Source: a bacterium BMS3Abin11 (GTDB lineage: Bacteria; Pseudomonadota; Gammaproteobacteria; BMS3Bbin11). From it: 46,565 nt of DNA. The notes beneath the pieces are model-generated. The model was not told where the DNA came from, ran no database searches, and saw only the letters and a program-made list of their open reading frames with translations. The stretch is taken from positions 1-46,565 of the forward strand of contig BDTD01000012.1 of assembly GCA_002897635.1 (NCBI GenBank). Reading direction: 5' to 3'. The translations under genes and the position numbers were made by a program. This document shows, piece after piece, positions 26,528-35,645 of this stretch (its first letter is position 1; each line of letters begins with the position of its first letter).

Positions 26528-26555
26528 GGAGTTTACAGGGCAAAATGTCTATAAT
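26526..26555 (+). promoter_or_regulatory. Candidate promoter of the subtilase gene
   Basis: A consensus TATAAT (26550-26555) lies 54 bp before the first ATG. The best -35 by spacing is TTGGAG (26526-26531, 18-bp spacer), a weak match that takes its first two bases from the end of repeat copy A. Assigned by eye. Confidence 0.4.
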
Positions 26556-26620
26556 CGGCCACCGTTTTTACGTTCGCAAAATAATACAAATCAATCAATG
26601 AAATAAACATGGTGCGTGCT

Positions 26621-28810
26621 ATGAAGTTTAAATCTGTTTTCTTACAGGCGATTTCCATTGCCTGCCTGCTAGGTTTATCTGGTCAGACACTGGCACAGCC
26701 TGACCCCGCTTCGCAGGAGTTTCTCAAGCAATATGGTCTACAAATCGTTAACGTGTTTCCAGCCTGGAGCAGCACGACAGGCAGCGGAATTGTCGTTGCT
26801 ACTCTGGATTCCGGGGTGAATACGTCTCACGTTGAGATGGTTGGGAGAATAGCTGCAGGCGGCGATGTTGGTGATGTGGATGATGGCGGCGGCCATGGGA
26901 CATCTGTCGCGGGTATTATCGCTGCGAATTTTAATGGCCAGGGCATCATCGGTGTAGCTTATGATGCATCAATCCTGCCGATACGCGTCGCAGATTCAAA
27001 CCGCTTTGCCAGTTCAAATTCTGCAGCAGCAGGATTTAATCGAGCGGCAGCGCGCAGTGATGTACGTGTAATCACATATACCGCCGGCACCATTTTTTCC
27101 GAGCCCCAGAATAGCGCGATCATAAATGCCGTAAAAGTTGGTAAGCTCGTGGTAATTAGAGCCGGAAATGATGGCCAGGCAAACCCGGATATTCCGCCCT
27201 CAGTCTATAACCAGTTTAATGGTGGCGGCATCATCGTTGGCGGAACGGGACAAAACAGCACTCTTCTTGATATGTCAAATCGTGCGGGCGGTGCAGCAGC
27301 TGTCTATATGGTGGCGCCAGGCCTTAGTATTCATGCACCGGGTAATCGTGGCAATACTAGTTATGTAACCTGGACAGGCACATCAGTTGCAACACCACAT
27401 GTGGCAGGTGCGGCAGCATTGATACTGGCACAAAACCCTGAGCTTACCAGCCAGCAGGTGGTGGAAATTCTGTTTAACAGTGCTACGGATCTTGGTGCCC
27501 CAGGTGTTGATCCCATCTATGGGCATGGCATGTTGAATGTCGGCGCGGCACTTGCGGCTCAGGGTGGTGTTGGGTCTTCCTCAGGTGGCTCAGGCGGCGG
27601 ACTGGGCGTAGGAATAGCCGCCCTTGCTGTTGGCGGGGGCCTGGCCTATTTCTGGAACGAGAATGAAAAAGCAAAAAAAGAACTGGAAAAGACGCTGGTT
27701 TTTGATAAGTACAACCGTCCGTATATCATGAATTTAAACCAGACATTAAATGTACAAAACAGTACGCCAACATTGTTCAATGTGATGAATATGTTTGATC
27801 GTCAGACACGTACTGTGGATGTCAGCATGTCTGATAATCTTTCATTGTCTCTGCATACACGAACTACTAACCCGGCAGATTATGTTTTTCTGAAAGATTC
27901 AGATCCTTTCCTTGAGAATTATGATGAGGTAAGAGACAGTGATCTTTCAATGAAAATGGCAGGAAATTTTAACAGCGGCTTTTCATTCAATCTTCAGCAC
28001 AATTATACCCCTTCAAGTGGGTTCGATATGGTCGGTAATTTATCATTAAGTGAGAACTTTATCTGGGCCAGCTCATATGGGTCGCAGTACATGGGCTTCG
28101 GTAATCGTTCTGATAATGTCAGTATGGGTTACAAAACCAGTGAAAAACTTTCGTTCCAGCTTGGGGCCAATCGTCTAAATAGTAACAGGCTAAATGGACT
28201 AAGCAGTGAGGCGGTGATGCTGCAGGGTAGTTATTCACCAACTGAAAAAATGAGTGTTTCATTACGGGTAAATAATCTTTTTGAAGATGGCAATCTGCTT
28301 GGTGGTGCGTCGAGTGGAGCATTCAGTGTCGCGAATGCTAATACCACTGCAATTGGCCTGACAGGACAGTACCGAATGTTTGATAAATTTTCTCTGTTTG
28401 GAAGCTTTACCGAGGGGTTTACCGGGGTAAAGCAGCAGCAAGGCTCATTCCTGCAGGGGTTTTCGGCCTTAAGAAGTTACTCATGGGGAACCGGGATAAT
28501 CGGTAAGAGCCTGTTCCGCTATAATGACCGCGCAGGGCTCGCTGTCTCCAGCCCTCTGCGTATCAGCAACGGTAGTGCCGATCTCCTCGTGCCGCAGTCA
28601 CTCGACAGTCAGCGCAATGTTATTAATAGTCGAACACGTGTTTCTCTTGCCCCAGAAGGCAGAGAAATCGATTTAGAAGCCTTTTACAGGATGGATCTGA
28701 ACCATCGTACCCAGATCGGCACAACGTTAACATATCGCGATACCCCGGAAACTACCAGCTATGTTGGTAAAGGACTATCCGTGTTTACGACTGTTGGCTT
28801 AAGGTTCTAG
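26621..28810 (+). CDS. S8 subtilisin-like protease with barrel-like C-terminal domain
   Basis: About 729 residues; an in-frame ATG four codons earlier is also possible. The signal peptide (MKFKSVFLQAISIACLLG) probably ends at LAQ. Counting from the earlier ATG, the catalytic triad is Asp67 (ATLDSGVN), His96 (GGHGTSVAGI) and Ser259 (TGTSVATPHVAGA), with oxyanion Asn187 (RAGNDGQ). A Gly/Ser linker and a hydrophobic stretch (GVGIAALAVGGGLAYFW, about 335-351) come next. A C-terminal region of about 360 residues follows with many alternating beta strands, ending in VFTTVGLRF with terminal Phe. This suggests a protease tethered to or secreted through the outer membrane, autotransporter-like. Confidence 0.85.
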   Translation: MKFKSVFLQAISIACLLGLSGQTLAQPDPASQEFLKQYGLQIVNVFPAWSSTTGSGIVVATLDSGVNTSHVEMVGRIAAGGDVGDVDDGGGHGTSVAGIIAANFNGQGIIGVAYDASILPIRVADSNRFASSNSAAAGFNRAAARSDVRVITYTAGTIFSEPQNSAIINAVKVGKLVVIRAGNDGQANPDIPPSVYNQFNGGGIIVGGTGQNSTLLDMSNRAGGAAAVYMVAPGLSIHAPGNRGNTSYVTWTGTSVATPHVAGAAALILAQNPELTSQQVVEILFNSATDLGAPGVDPIYGHGMLNVGAALAAQGGVGSSSGGSGGGLGVGIAALAVGGGLAYFWNENEKAKKELEKTLVFDKYNRPYIMNLNQTLNVQNSTPTLFNVMNMFDRQTRTVDVSMSDNLSLSLHTRTTNPADYVFLKDSDPFLENYDEVRDSDLSMKMAGNFNSGFSFNLQHNYTPSSGFDMVGNLSLSENFIWASSYGSQYMGFGNRSDNVSMGYKTSEKLSFQLGANRLNSNRLNGLSSEAVMLQGSYSPTEKMSVSLRVNNLFEDGNLLGGASSGAFSVANANTTAIGLTGQYRMFDKFSLFGSFTEGFTGVKQQQGSFLQGFSALRSYSWGTGIIGKSLFRYNDRAGLAVSSPLRISNGSADLLVPQSLDSQRNVINSRTRVSLAPEGREIDLEAFYRMDLNHRTQIGTTLTYRDTPETTSYVGKGLSVFTTVGLRF

Positions 28811-28899
28811 TATGGCGTAACGAATAACGTGACCCTGTCAGCGTGGTGCAGTTGAGTGCTATACCAGACGGATTTTCCTGTCACTGAGCAGAAAGCACC

Positions 28900-29637
28900 A
28901 TGAGAATACTTTCTATAGTCATACCTGCCTATAACGAAGAAGCCTCTATTGGAACTCTGTTAGAGAAGATAGCTCAGGTTGATCTGGAATCCGTCGGGGT
29001 GAATAAGGAAGTGATTGTCGTTGATGATTATTCCAGCGATCGAACCGGTGAGATAGCCAGACAACACAAGAATGTGTCCTACTATCTGCAGCCGGAAAAC
29101 CGCGGTAAAGGTTCGGCGGTCAAGCGGGGGATCTCGGTTTCTACAGGTGACTGGGTACTGGTGCAGGATGCGGATCTTGAGTATGAACCAAACGACTACA
29201 TCTCCATGATTGAGGCGGCGAGCCACGATCCCGAGCACACATCTATCTATGGTAGCCGCCTGCTAGGGCAGGCTGTATTGTTTCCGGAAGGAAAGCTCAT
29301 CAAGAGCAAACACAGGGAGCAGAAGTTCGTCAACTGGTTGGCCAACCGCTTGCTTACGATCTTTGCCTTTATACTGTTTGGAAAGTGGATCACCGATACC
29401 TTAACGGCCTATAAGCTCTATCCTGGCAAGTTGATTCGTTCCTATAACATCGTTACTAGCGGATTTGAAACAGACCATGAATTGACGGCATTCCTGATCA
29501 GAAGCAACATCAAGATCATAGAGGTGCCGATCCACTACTATCCCAGGGGTGTAGAAGAGGGAAAAAAGATAAAGACCACAGACTTTTTTATTGCCCTGAT
29601 TACCCTCCTCAGATTCAGATTCCGTAGATTGCCCTGA
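28900..29637 (+). CDS. Glycosyltransferase family 2 (dolichyl-phosphate mannosyltransferase-like)
   Basis: A 245-residue GT-A enzyme: SIVIPAYNEEASIGTLLEKI, VIVVDDYSSDRTGEIA, VLVQDADLEYEPNDY (the metal-binding DxD), then IYGSRLLGQ and FGKWITDTLTAYKLYPGKLI. It probably transfers a sugar from a nucleotide donor to polyprenyl phosphate. It starts 89 bp after the protease gene, and the following integral membrane protein, 20 bp downstream, is a likely user of such a lipid-linked sugar. Confidence 0.88.
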   Translation: MRILSIVIPAYNEEASIGTLLEKIAQVDLESVGVNKEVIVVDDYSSDRTGEIARQHKNVSYYLQPENRGKGSAVKRGISVSTGDWVLVQDADLEYEPNDYISMIEAASHDPEHTSIYGSRLLGQAVLFPEGKLIKSKHREQKFVNWLANRLLTIFAFILFGKWITDTLTAYKLYPGKLIRSYNIVTSGFETDHELTAFLIRSNIKIIEVPIHYYPRGVEEGKKIKTTDFFIALITLLRFRFRRLP

Positions 29638-29657
29638 TCTTCTGGCCCTCCGATTTA

Positions 29658-31697
29658 ATGAGTTTTTCTCCCGCAAAGCGATCTGCAATCCTTGCCTTCG
29701 GTGCGGTTTTGCTATTGGCACTGGGGCTGCGCGCGTTCTTTATCTGGATCAGCATTACCCACCTGCCTGTTACCGGAGATGAGGCCCTCACTGTTTTAAT
29801 CTCCAAGCAGGTGATCAGAGGGGAGTGGCCATTATTGATCAGTGGAACGCCCTATCTGTTTCCGATCGAGGGCTATTTGATGGCCCCCCTGGTGGAGTGG
29901 ATGCCGAGAAACGTTGTCGGTGCACGCTATCTGACTTTGTCCCTTGGGCTACTGTCCCTTGTCGGTTTCTTTTTTCTCGTTAAAAAGGTTCTGCCCAGGG
30001 ACAGCCAATGGCCTGCGTTTCTCCTGGTTCTTTTCCCATCTGCCTACCTGTTGATCATCCAGTCGGGGTATGTGCCGCCAAATTATGCGACCAGTATTCT
30101 CCTTGCCTGGGCAACTTCCTCTCTGTTGGCAGTGTCTTTCACTTCCTCTCGACCTTATCTTCTGTACCTGGTCATCGGGGTCATTGGCGGGATTGCGTTT
30201 GGCGTGCACATGCTTGCGATCTCCTACATATTTCCCGCCTTTATATTGATACTGCTGGGCAGAAATTTTATCGATGCTGCAAAGGGCGCCGGCAGTTTTT
30301 TGCTTGGGATGCTGATAGGACTCGTACCTTTTATACTTTCTATCGTGCTCTACCCTCACGCACAGGAAGCCGTCTCAAAGACCCGGCCAGTCCTTGAAGT
30401 AATCCGGCGTCTATGGGATCCCGCCCTTAGCCAGACACTGCCTGGAGCGATGGGCATCAACCCGGTTTTGTTTCCTGATTTTACTGCCCACCTGGGTCAA
30501 TTACCCATATTGAGGAATGTTTTTGCCGTCGCCTATTCGCTTCTGATTCTTGTTGTGTTTTTCCACAGACTGGTCCAGTTTGTTCGTCATGTCAAACAAG
30601 GTCGCTGGCCTTATCTCGATATCCAGGATTACTTTCTGGCCTCCAGCCTCATTGCCATTGTCCTGTTTGCCTTTAGCGAGCGTGCGACTGCCGAGTCGTA
30701 CAGGTATCTGGTGGTACCGGTAATCTTCTTTCCCTTTTTGTTTGGCTATGCATTTTCAATTTCCGGGAGAAAATTGCGCTATGCAATGGGTTCGGTTGCT
30801 GTGGGTCTGGGGCTGTTTAATTTCGTAACCTCTATAGAGGTCATACGTTCCTGGCGTACACCACAGTTTGCAGGCGAGATTGCAAAAACTCCCGAAATCA
30901 TTCCCTTAATAGAAGAACTTAAGAAAAAAGGTATTGACCGTTGTTATGCCTCATTCTGGTTGGGGTATCGTATTATCTTTCGAACGGATGAAGAGATTAT
31001 ATGCGCACCGCCCTATAACGAGCGCTTTCTTGGATGGCCGATTCCATACAAGGATAGGGTCGATAAATCACCGGATGCTCGTTATATTCTTACCCACGGC
31101 TACGATACAAGACTGCCAATTACCGCATTTGAACGACACATGAGGGAACAGAATGTTTCTTATTCGAAGTGGAATGTCGGGCCATTCTATATCTATGAGG
31201 ACTTCCATCATAAACAGGCCGATGTGGACACCAGAATTTCCAGCCAGGACTATTCACTAAACAGCAGTACCCAGGGGTCGGGGCTAGAAAACCTCAGTGA
31301 CGGCAATGAGCTTAGCTCATGGGCTAGCGGTTCTGAACAGAAGGTGGGCATGTGGTTACAGGCGGAGTTTAATGCCCTGCGTACAGTCCAGCGAGTGACC
31401 CTGGTTTACCCCTTTATCTATCCAGATATCCCCGATGAGACTGCCAGGTCAATCAGAATACTGGGCCGAAGAGGTGACTCCTGGACTGTTATTGCGGACA
31501 ATATGGCACATCATTTCGACAGAATCCGGTTCCGGGAAAGACACCCGGTCTACGGTGGCATGCATCAGACTTTCTGGTTTGAGCCTATCCAGCTTGATGC
31601 AATAAAAGTAGAGATTATTGTGCCGAGAAAGGGAAAGCTGTGGAGAATGAGTCAGTTAGAATTTGGTTCTCCGTGTGAAGGTTCGACGGGTTGTTGA
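29658..31697 (+). CDS. Integral membrane glycosyltransferase-like protein with discoidin-like C-terminal domain
   Basis: A 679-residue protein. About ten membrane helices occupy residues 10-410. The first periplasmic loop has TGDEALTVL, fitting the acidic motif of ArnT/PMT-type GT39/GT83 enzymes that use polyprenyl-linked sugars. After a soluble segment (about 410-530), the last about 145 residues (LENLSDGNELSSWASG ... QAEFNALRTVQRVTLVYP ... DAIKVEII) look like an F5/8 type C carbohydrate-binding fold. It follows the GT2 gene by 20 bp and probably uses its product at the periplasmic face, which is inference. Confidence 0.7.
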   Translation: MSFSPAKRSAILAFGAVLLLALGLRAFFIWISITHLPVTGDEALTVLISKQVIRGEWPLLISGTPYLFPIEGYLMAPLVEWMPRNVVGARYLTLSLGLLSLVGFFFLVKKVLPRDSQWPAFLLVLFPSAYLLIIQSGYVPPNYATSILLAWATSSLLAVSFTSSRPYLLYLVIGVIGGIAFGVHMLAISYIFPAFILILLGRNFIDAAKGAGSFLLGMLIGLVPFILSIVLYPHAQEAVSKTRPVLEVIRRLWDPALSQTLPGAMGINPVLFPDFTAHLGQLPILRNVFAVAYSLLILVVFFHRLVQFVRHVKQGRWPYLDIQDYFLASSLIAIVLFAFSERATAESYRYLVVPVIFFPFLFGYAFSISGRKLRYAMGSVAVGLGLFNFVTSIEVIRSWRTPQFAGEIAKTPEIIPLIEELKKKGIDRCYASFWLGYRIIFRTDEEIICAPPYNERFLGWPIPYKDRVDKSPDARYILTHGYDTRLPITAFERHMREQNVSYSKWNVGPFYIYEDFHHKQADVDTRISSQDYSLNSSTQGSGLENLSDGNELSSWASGSEQKVGMWLQAEFNALRTVQRVTLVYPFIYPDIPDETARSIRILGRRGDSWTVIADNMAHHFDRIRFRERHPVYGGMHQTFWFEPIQLDAIKVEIIVPRKGKLWRMSQLEFGSPCEGSTGC

Positions 31698-31723
31698 GTG
31701 GTTGGGGCCGCAAGAGGTTTCAT

Positions 31724-31875
31724 TTTAATCCCTATGGGCATAATTCCCCGTGGCTTGCCACGAAAACTGTAGGTGCGAATTCATTCGCACAATGTGCATA
31801 AACATTGGCATCGCTGTGCGAATGAATTCGCACCTACATTTAATACCCCGTCAGCTTGCTGCGGGGTAGTTTATT
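31724..31875 (+). repeat. 152-bp palindromic repeat, copy B
   Basis: The copy is identical to copies A and C over all 152 bases and in the same orientation. It lies between two convergent genes, 27 bp after the membrane glycosyltransferase gene. Its last two bases form part of the stop codon of the minus-strand nucleotidyltransferase gene. Confidence 0.95.
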
Positions 31876-32620
31876 AGTAATTTTCTCCACATAATTGCAG
31901 TGTTAGCTGGCGCACATCTTCAGGAGTATTGACTCCGACTGTTTCTATTTCGTCCGTTCCACTCATTGGCATCACCACTTCCCGTTTAGCAAGCCAGGGA
32001 ATAAACGGCAGAAAATTACGCTCTCCAGTAGTCCCACCGAGTTCTGGCGATGATGAAAAACTGTTTTCCAGCTGCTGAAAGGCGGAGAGTGACATTGAAA
32101 ATAGCCCCATGTCATTATTCCCTGTATCCGGCATCTCATCCCCTTCTCGACGCTGCAGGACACGAGAAATCTGACCTTTATCATCCATGTCGAAATGAAT
32201 ATAAGGCGAGGACTTCCGGATTATTGGAACAATCATGGGTGGATCGTTCTTCTCCTCAAGTCTCTTCATGCGATCCAGGGTCTTAGCTTGAATGGCGACT
32301 TGATCACACCATGTGATCCATATTCTTTCAGGCCGGATTTCCCGCACCGCTCTTCCTGCCTCAAGAATTGCATCCAGCATCCCGGTAGGTTCACCCTGAA
32401 TCACTATCCTGACGGGCAATTCTGAACTTCTGAAATATTCCTGCGCTAGCTCAAACGCATCGGTACTGACCACAACCACTGCTTCATCAACAAAGCGACA
32501 GTGTAAATCCAGTACATGATCAATTAAGGGTTTGCCGCATAAAGGATAGAAAAACTTCGGCTTATCGTAACCCAGACGTGTACCACGCCCAGCCGCTGGA
32601 ACTATCAGTACCCTTTTCAC
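31874..32620 (-). CDS. Nucleotidyltransferase (sugar-phosphate or polar-headgroup type)
   Basis: A 248-residue protein. RVLIVPAAGRGTRLGYDKPKFFYPLCGKPLIDHVLDL is the NTP-binding signature of the GT-A-fold nucleotidyltransferases. RIWITWCDQVAI supplies the second metal-binding Asp region, and TGMLDAILEAGR and GERNFLPFIPWLA follow. Such enzymes activate phosphorylated sugars or choline-type headgroups with CTP or UTP. The substrate is not evident. It overlaps the HAD gene by four bases and is last in a three-gene coupled operon. The 3' end abuts a mobile repeat. Confidence 0.82.
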   Translation of the reverse strand: MKRVLIVPAAGRGTRLGYDKPKFFYPLCGKPLIDHVLDLHCRFVDEAVVVVSTDAFELAQEYFRSSELPVRIVIQGEPTGMLDAILEAGRAVREIRPERIWITWCDQVAIQAKTLDRMKRLEEKNDPPMIVPIIRKSSPYIHFDMDDKGQISRVLQRREGDEMPDTGNNDMGLFSMSLSAFQQLENSFSSSPELGGTTGERNFLPFIPWLAKREVVMPMSGTDEIETVGVNTPEDVRQLTLQLCGENY

Positions 32621-33273
32621 TGAAGCACCCCTAGCTCGATCAGCCCGTCGTTCAAATTAGCATAAGCACCCATGAACAGGTCAGCATCTGAGCGCACGCC
32701 AGTATGAACCGTGCATACTCGTACGCCCGCCGCAATAGCGGCTTCCACACCAGATTGACTGTCTTCAAGGATCAGGGTTTTTCCCGCAGGAACTGCGGAT
32801 TTTCTCAGTACTTCATTGAACACCATGGGATCGGGTTTGCCCTGGATCACTTCATCGGCCGTTACAATAAAGTCGAAACACGCAGTAATACCCATACTTC
32901 CAAGTGCCAGAAGCGCGGATGCCCGCGATGCACCGGTCGCCACAGACATGCGCCAACCATCAGCGTGAAGTTTATTAATGATCTCCACTGCGCCCGAACA
33001 AACCTTAAAGTCGTGTTTCATCTCCCGACGCGCCATTTTCTGCTTGAACATTACCCATTCGTTGATTTCTGCCTCAGTGGGCTCTAGCGACCGAGTGATG
33101 GTTGAAACAACCTCCACCGTTCTTTTCCCAGCGATAGTGTCATATTCAGGCCCATGGATTCCAAGTTTATCCCAGAGTTTCTGATAGGCCGCCAGGTGGC
33201 AGGGGGATGAGTCGATTAACACGCCGTCCAGGTCGAATATAAGGTATTCAATATGGGGCTGAAGTGAAGTCAT
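32617..33273 (-). CDS. HAD-superfamily phosphatase or phosphomutase
   Basis: A 218-residue HAD subfamily I protein with a helical cap. Motif I FDLDGVLIDSSPCHLAAY, motif II VATGASRASAL, motif III Lys in QGKPDPMVF and motif IV LEDSQSGVEAAIAAG. It resembles beta-phosphoglucomutase or phosphoglycolate-phosphatase relatives. In the operon it sits between a CofD-like/GT2 fusion and a nucleotidyltransferase, with 4-bp overlaps at both ends. A role in preparing the phosphorylated substrate for activation is inference. Confidence 0.88.
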   Translation of the reverse strand: MTSLQPHIEYLIFDLDGVLIDSSPCHLAAYQKLWDKLGIHGPEYDTIAGKRTVEVVSTITRSLEPTEAEINEWVMFKQKMARREMKHDFKVCSGAVEIINKLHADGWRMSVATGASRASALLALGSMGITACFDFIVTADEVIQGKPDPMVFNEVLRKSAVPAGKTLILEDSQSGVEAAIAAGVRVCTVHTGVRSDADLFMGAYANLNDGLIELGVLQ

Positions 33274-35216
33274 CCGTGTTGGCCAAACAGGCGATTCTTC
33301 AGGATTACCCCTAGCGCTTTCAGTCCATCCATTACTGTAGTCCGCTTTACTTTTTTCGGAGACTGGGAAAAAAAACGTACAGGCATTTCCAGTACTTCAC
33401 CCCTTTTTTTCAGGATACCGGAGAGCAATTGCTGATTATAAATCGTCGGTTCCCGATTAAAGGGGATATCTACCAACAGGCTTTTACGGATTACGCGTAC
33501 TCCCGACAGCGAATCGGAGATGTAGCGGCCGAATAAAAACAGATAGACCAGGCTAAGTAAATGGCTGCCAAGATAACTGATTGCACCAATAATGCGCCGA
33601 TGCTGGAAACGTAGACGGTAGGAATCATGAATATCATTTACTGACAGCCTCCGACTTCCCCATACGGCATCCAGGTCACTGGATTCAAGGACGCTAATCA
33701 GCTTCATGATATCACCGCCGTGATACATCCCGGAGGATTCAAAGAGTACTACGTAGTCGTAATCAGATTCTGACAGGAATTGCCGGACATCCCCGGGTAG
33801 AACATGAATAGTCCGGAAAGGCAGGAATTCTTGCAACGATTTCGGCAAGGGCGATTCCAGTTCGCTGATGAGATCTATATTCGGTAGCCGTTCCGATGCT
33901 GTATGACGCAGCATTTGCAACACACTCTGGGTGATTTTATCGGCAGAGATCGCTTCCTGCATCAAAACCGCTAATTTCAGGCTCCGCCTCTGACGGAAGA
34001 TAGTATTGATAAACGGTGTCAGCGCTTTGTCTGCATCATGAAATCCAGAAGAGCCATCTTCGTATTCGCCAATACGAATGGCACGTGGGTCATCAATCAG
34101 GCCAAGATCACCTGGCGCAATATGAGCGGCGCCACTTCGGGCCTGGTCTGGGTAATTGATCAGCGAATGTGTCACCAGTAGTGGATCCGGGAAATCCCTA
34201 CTGTCTTTTTCGCGCAAATAGAAGCGGGCGCGATCGGCGATATCAACGGCCTGATAATTCGTAATCTCTGCATCTTCATAGATGTTGGTGATCAACAGTT
34301 TGATAGCCGTGAAGTTGGCCGCGATCGCATGACCAATTTCAGGTGTCATATAGGAAGGGTAAAGACTTGAGTGCTGCGTGCCCGGTGAATATATAATCAG
34401 ATCAGCCCTCTCCAGTGCCTCCAGAGCGGCAGAATTTGCAACCGGGGCAACGGAGCGCTGCTGCAAGCATTCCATAGCCGCGACTTTATCCATTTTTTCC
34501 AATGAGGACTTTTCTAACTCATCGAAGGGGCTGCCAATCAGGTAGATATCTTCAATATGGTTCTTCTGTGCCGAATCAACAATAGCTTCTTCGCTGGCAA
34601 GGAAATGATTATTCCTGTCCAGAGCCACCAGGAAGAGATTTTTGCCATTGGTAACATTAACAATCAATCCATCAGGCAACCCCATGAGACCACAATAATT
34701 GTCTACTGCTCGGTTAAAATCTCGCCCTTCTGCCAGATAACAACCTGTAAACACCAGGTTGCCGATGGCGCAATCAGCAAACGCAAACCCACCTGTTCTG
34801 TATATTGAGAGGAAGTGCCCCAGCCTGTCTGCAACCATTGACAGTGTTTGCGTGTTCAACTGCTGCACCACAGACCTGACATCATTTACCGTAACCGGCA
34901 ATTTATCGATACGCTGCTCCGCCAGCATTTTGACTGCGCATACGCCATCCTGATCGGACAGATCGACGGGTAAGCGCAGATCGAATAATTCTATCAGCGC
35001 GCACTCGCAGGTATTCAGTTCGTTAGCAAATCGGGAGGCATTCTTTCGGAAATCCGAGGGGCCCAGGCTATCCCCCAGAAAACGGCGTACCTCACCCGTT
35101 GATGCGCCATCGTCATAACCATTGATCAACACCGTTAGCGAAAGCCCTGGTTGCCTGACTAATCGCTTTGACAGCACTGTCGAACCACGTCCTCCAGAAA
35201 ATATGACTACTTTCAT
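33270..35216 (-). CDS. CofD/YvcK-like protein fused to a degenerate GT2-like domain
   Basis: A 648-residue fusion. Residues 1 to about 370 match the CofD/YvcK family: VVIFSGGRGSTVLSKRL, then LINGYDDGASTGEVRRFLGDSLGPSDFRKN and IYSPGTQHSSLYPS. After a linker, about residues 470-648 resemble the C-terminal half of a GT2 dolichyl-phosphate mannosyltransferase (YDYVVLFESSGMYHGGDIMKL, AVWGSRRLSVND, LFLFGRYISDSLSGVRVIRKSLL). The metal-binding DAD found in the GT2 enzyme at 28900 is replaced by FES. YvcK relatives bind UDP-sugars, and CofD transfers a phospholactyl or related group from a nucleotide. The combined function is unknown. It overlaps the HAD gene by four bases. Confidence 0.75.
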   Translation of the reverse strand: MKVVIFSGGRGSTVLSKRLVRQPGLSLTVLINGYDDGASTGEVRRFLGDSLGPSDFRKNASRFANELNTCECALIELFDLRLPVDLSDQDGVCAVKMLAEQRIDKLPVTVNDVRSVVQQLNTQTLSMVADRLGHFLSIYRTGGFAFADCAIGNLVFTGCYLAEGRDFNRAVDNYCGLMGLPDGLIVNVTNGKNLFLVALDRNNHFLASEEAIVDSAQKNHIEDIYLIGSPFDELEKSSLEKMDKVAAMECLQQRSVAPVANSAALEALERADLIIYSPGTQHSSLYPSYMTPEIGHAIAANFTAIKLLITNIYEDAEITNYQAVDIADRARFYLREKDSRDFPDPLLVTHSLINYPDQARSGAAHIAPGDLGLIDDPRAIRIGEYEDGSSGFHDADKALTPFINTIFRQRRSLKLAVLMQEAISADKITQSVLQMLRHTASERLPNIDLISELESPLPKSLQEFLPFRTIHVLPGDVRQFLSESDYDYVVLFESSGMYHGGDIMKLISVLESSDLDAVWGSRRLSVNDIHDSYRLRFQHRRIIGAISYLGSHLLSLVYLFLFGRYISDSLSGVRVIRKSLLVDIPFNREPTIYNQQLLSGILKKRGEVLEMPVRFFSQSPKKVKRTTVMDGLKALGVILKNRLFGQHG

Positions 35217-35623
35217 CAGTTTAATAGGCAGCTAGTTGTGGAGTTGGGTAAAGGAAGAATAAACGACCCCTTTTCTAAAATCCAGGGATAATGGCTGTTT
35301 ACCGGAGTGAGGATCCATGATGGAGAGGCGGCGTTTAAATGGCCGGCAAATTATTTCACAAAGCAGTCCGGTAAACCAGACAGCTGCTTCCGGAATTCTG
35401 ATCAATAATGTTTCGTGCATCGATAAAGCGGGGCAGTTCGTTCAGGTTCATTGGTCTGTTTGTCGGCTATCAATTTTCGGTATAAAGCGCCAGGTATTGT
35501 GCATAAAATATGAGATTTGATGAATATTTCATCAAATAACGAAAAATTTCGATGGAAAATTATTCATTCAGAAAATGTTCGAGCATTTTAACAGAACTCA
35601 AAACGAGAATTAGTAACAATGCT

Positions 35624-35645
35624 AATTGATCAGAGGTTCCTCAGG
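35624..35645. repeat. Solo terminus of the CCTCTGATTAAT family
   Basis: AATTGATCAGAGGTTCCTCAGG is the reverse of the CCTGAGGAACCTCTGATC-type end, matching one arm of the palindrome at 36688 with a few differences. It overlaps the -35 hexamer of the candidate epimerase promoter. Confidence 0.6.

Larger units (their letters stand above)
26146..26608. other. Intergenic region holding three repeats and a promoter
   Basis: This 463-bp gap contains most of the inverted-repeat element ending at 26265, a 53-bp hairpin (26314-26366), one copy of the 152-bp repeat (26376-26527) and then a candidate promoter (TATAAT at 26550-26555) for the subtilase gene. No gene is seen. Confidence 0.75.
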
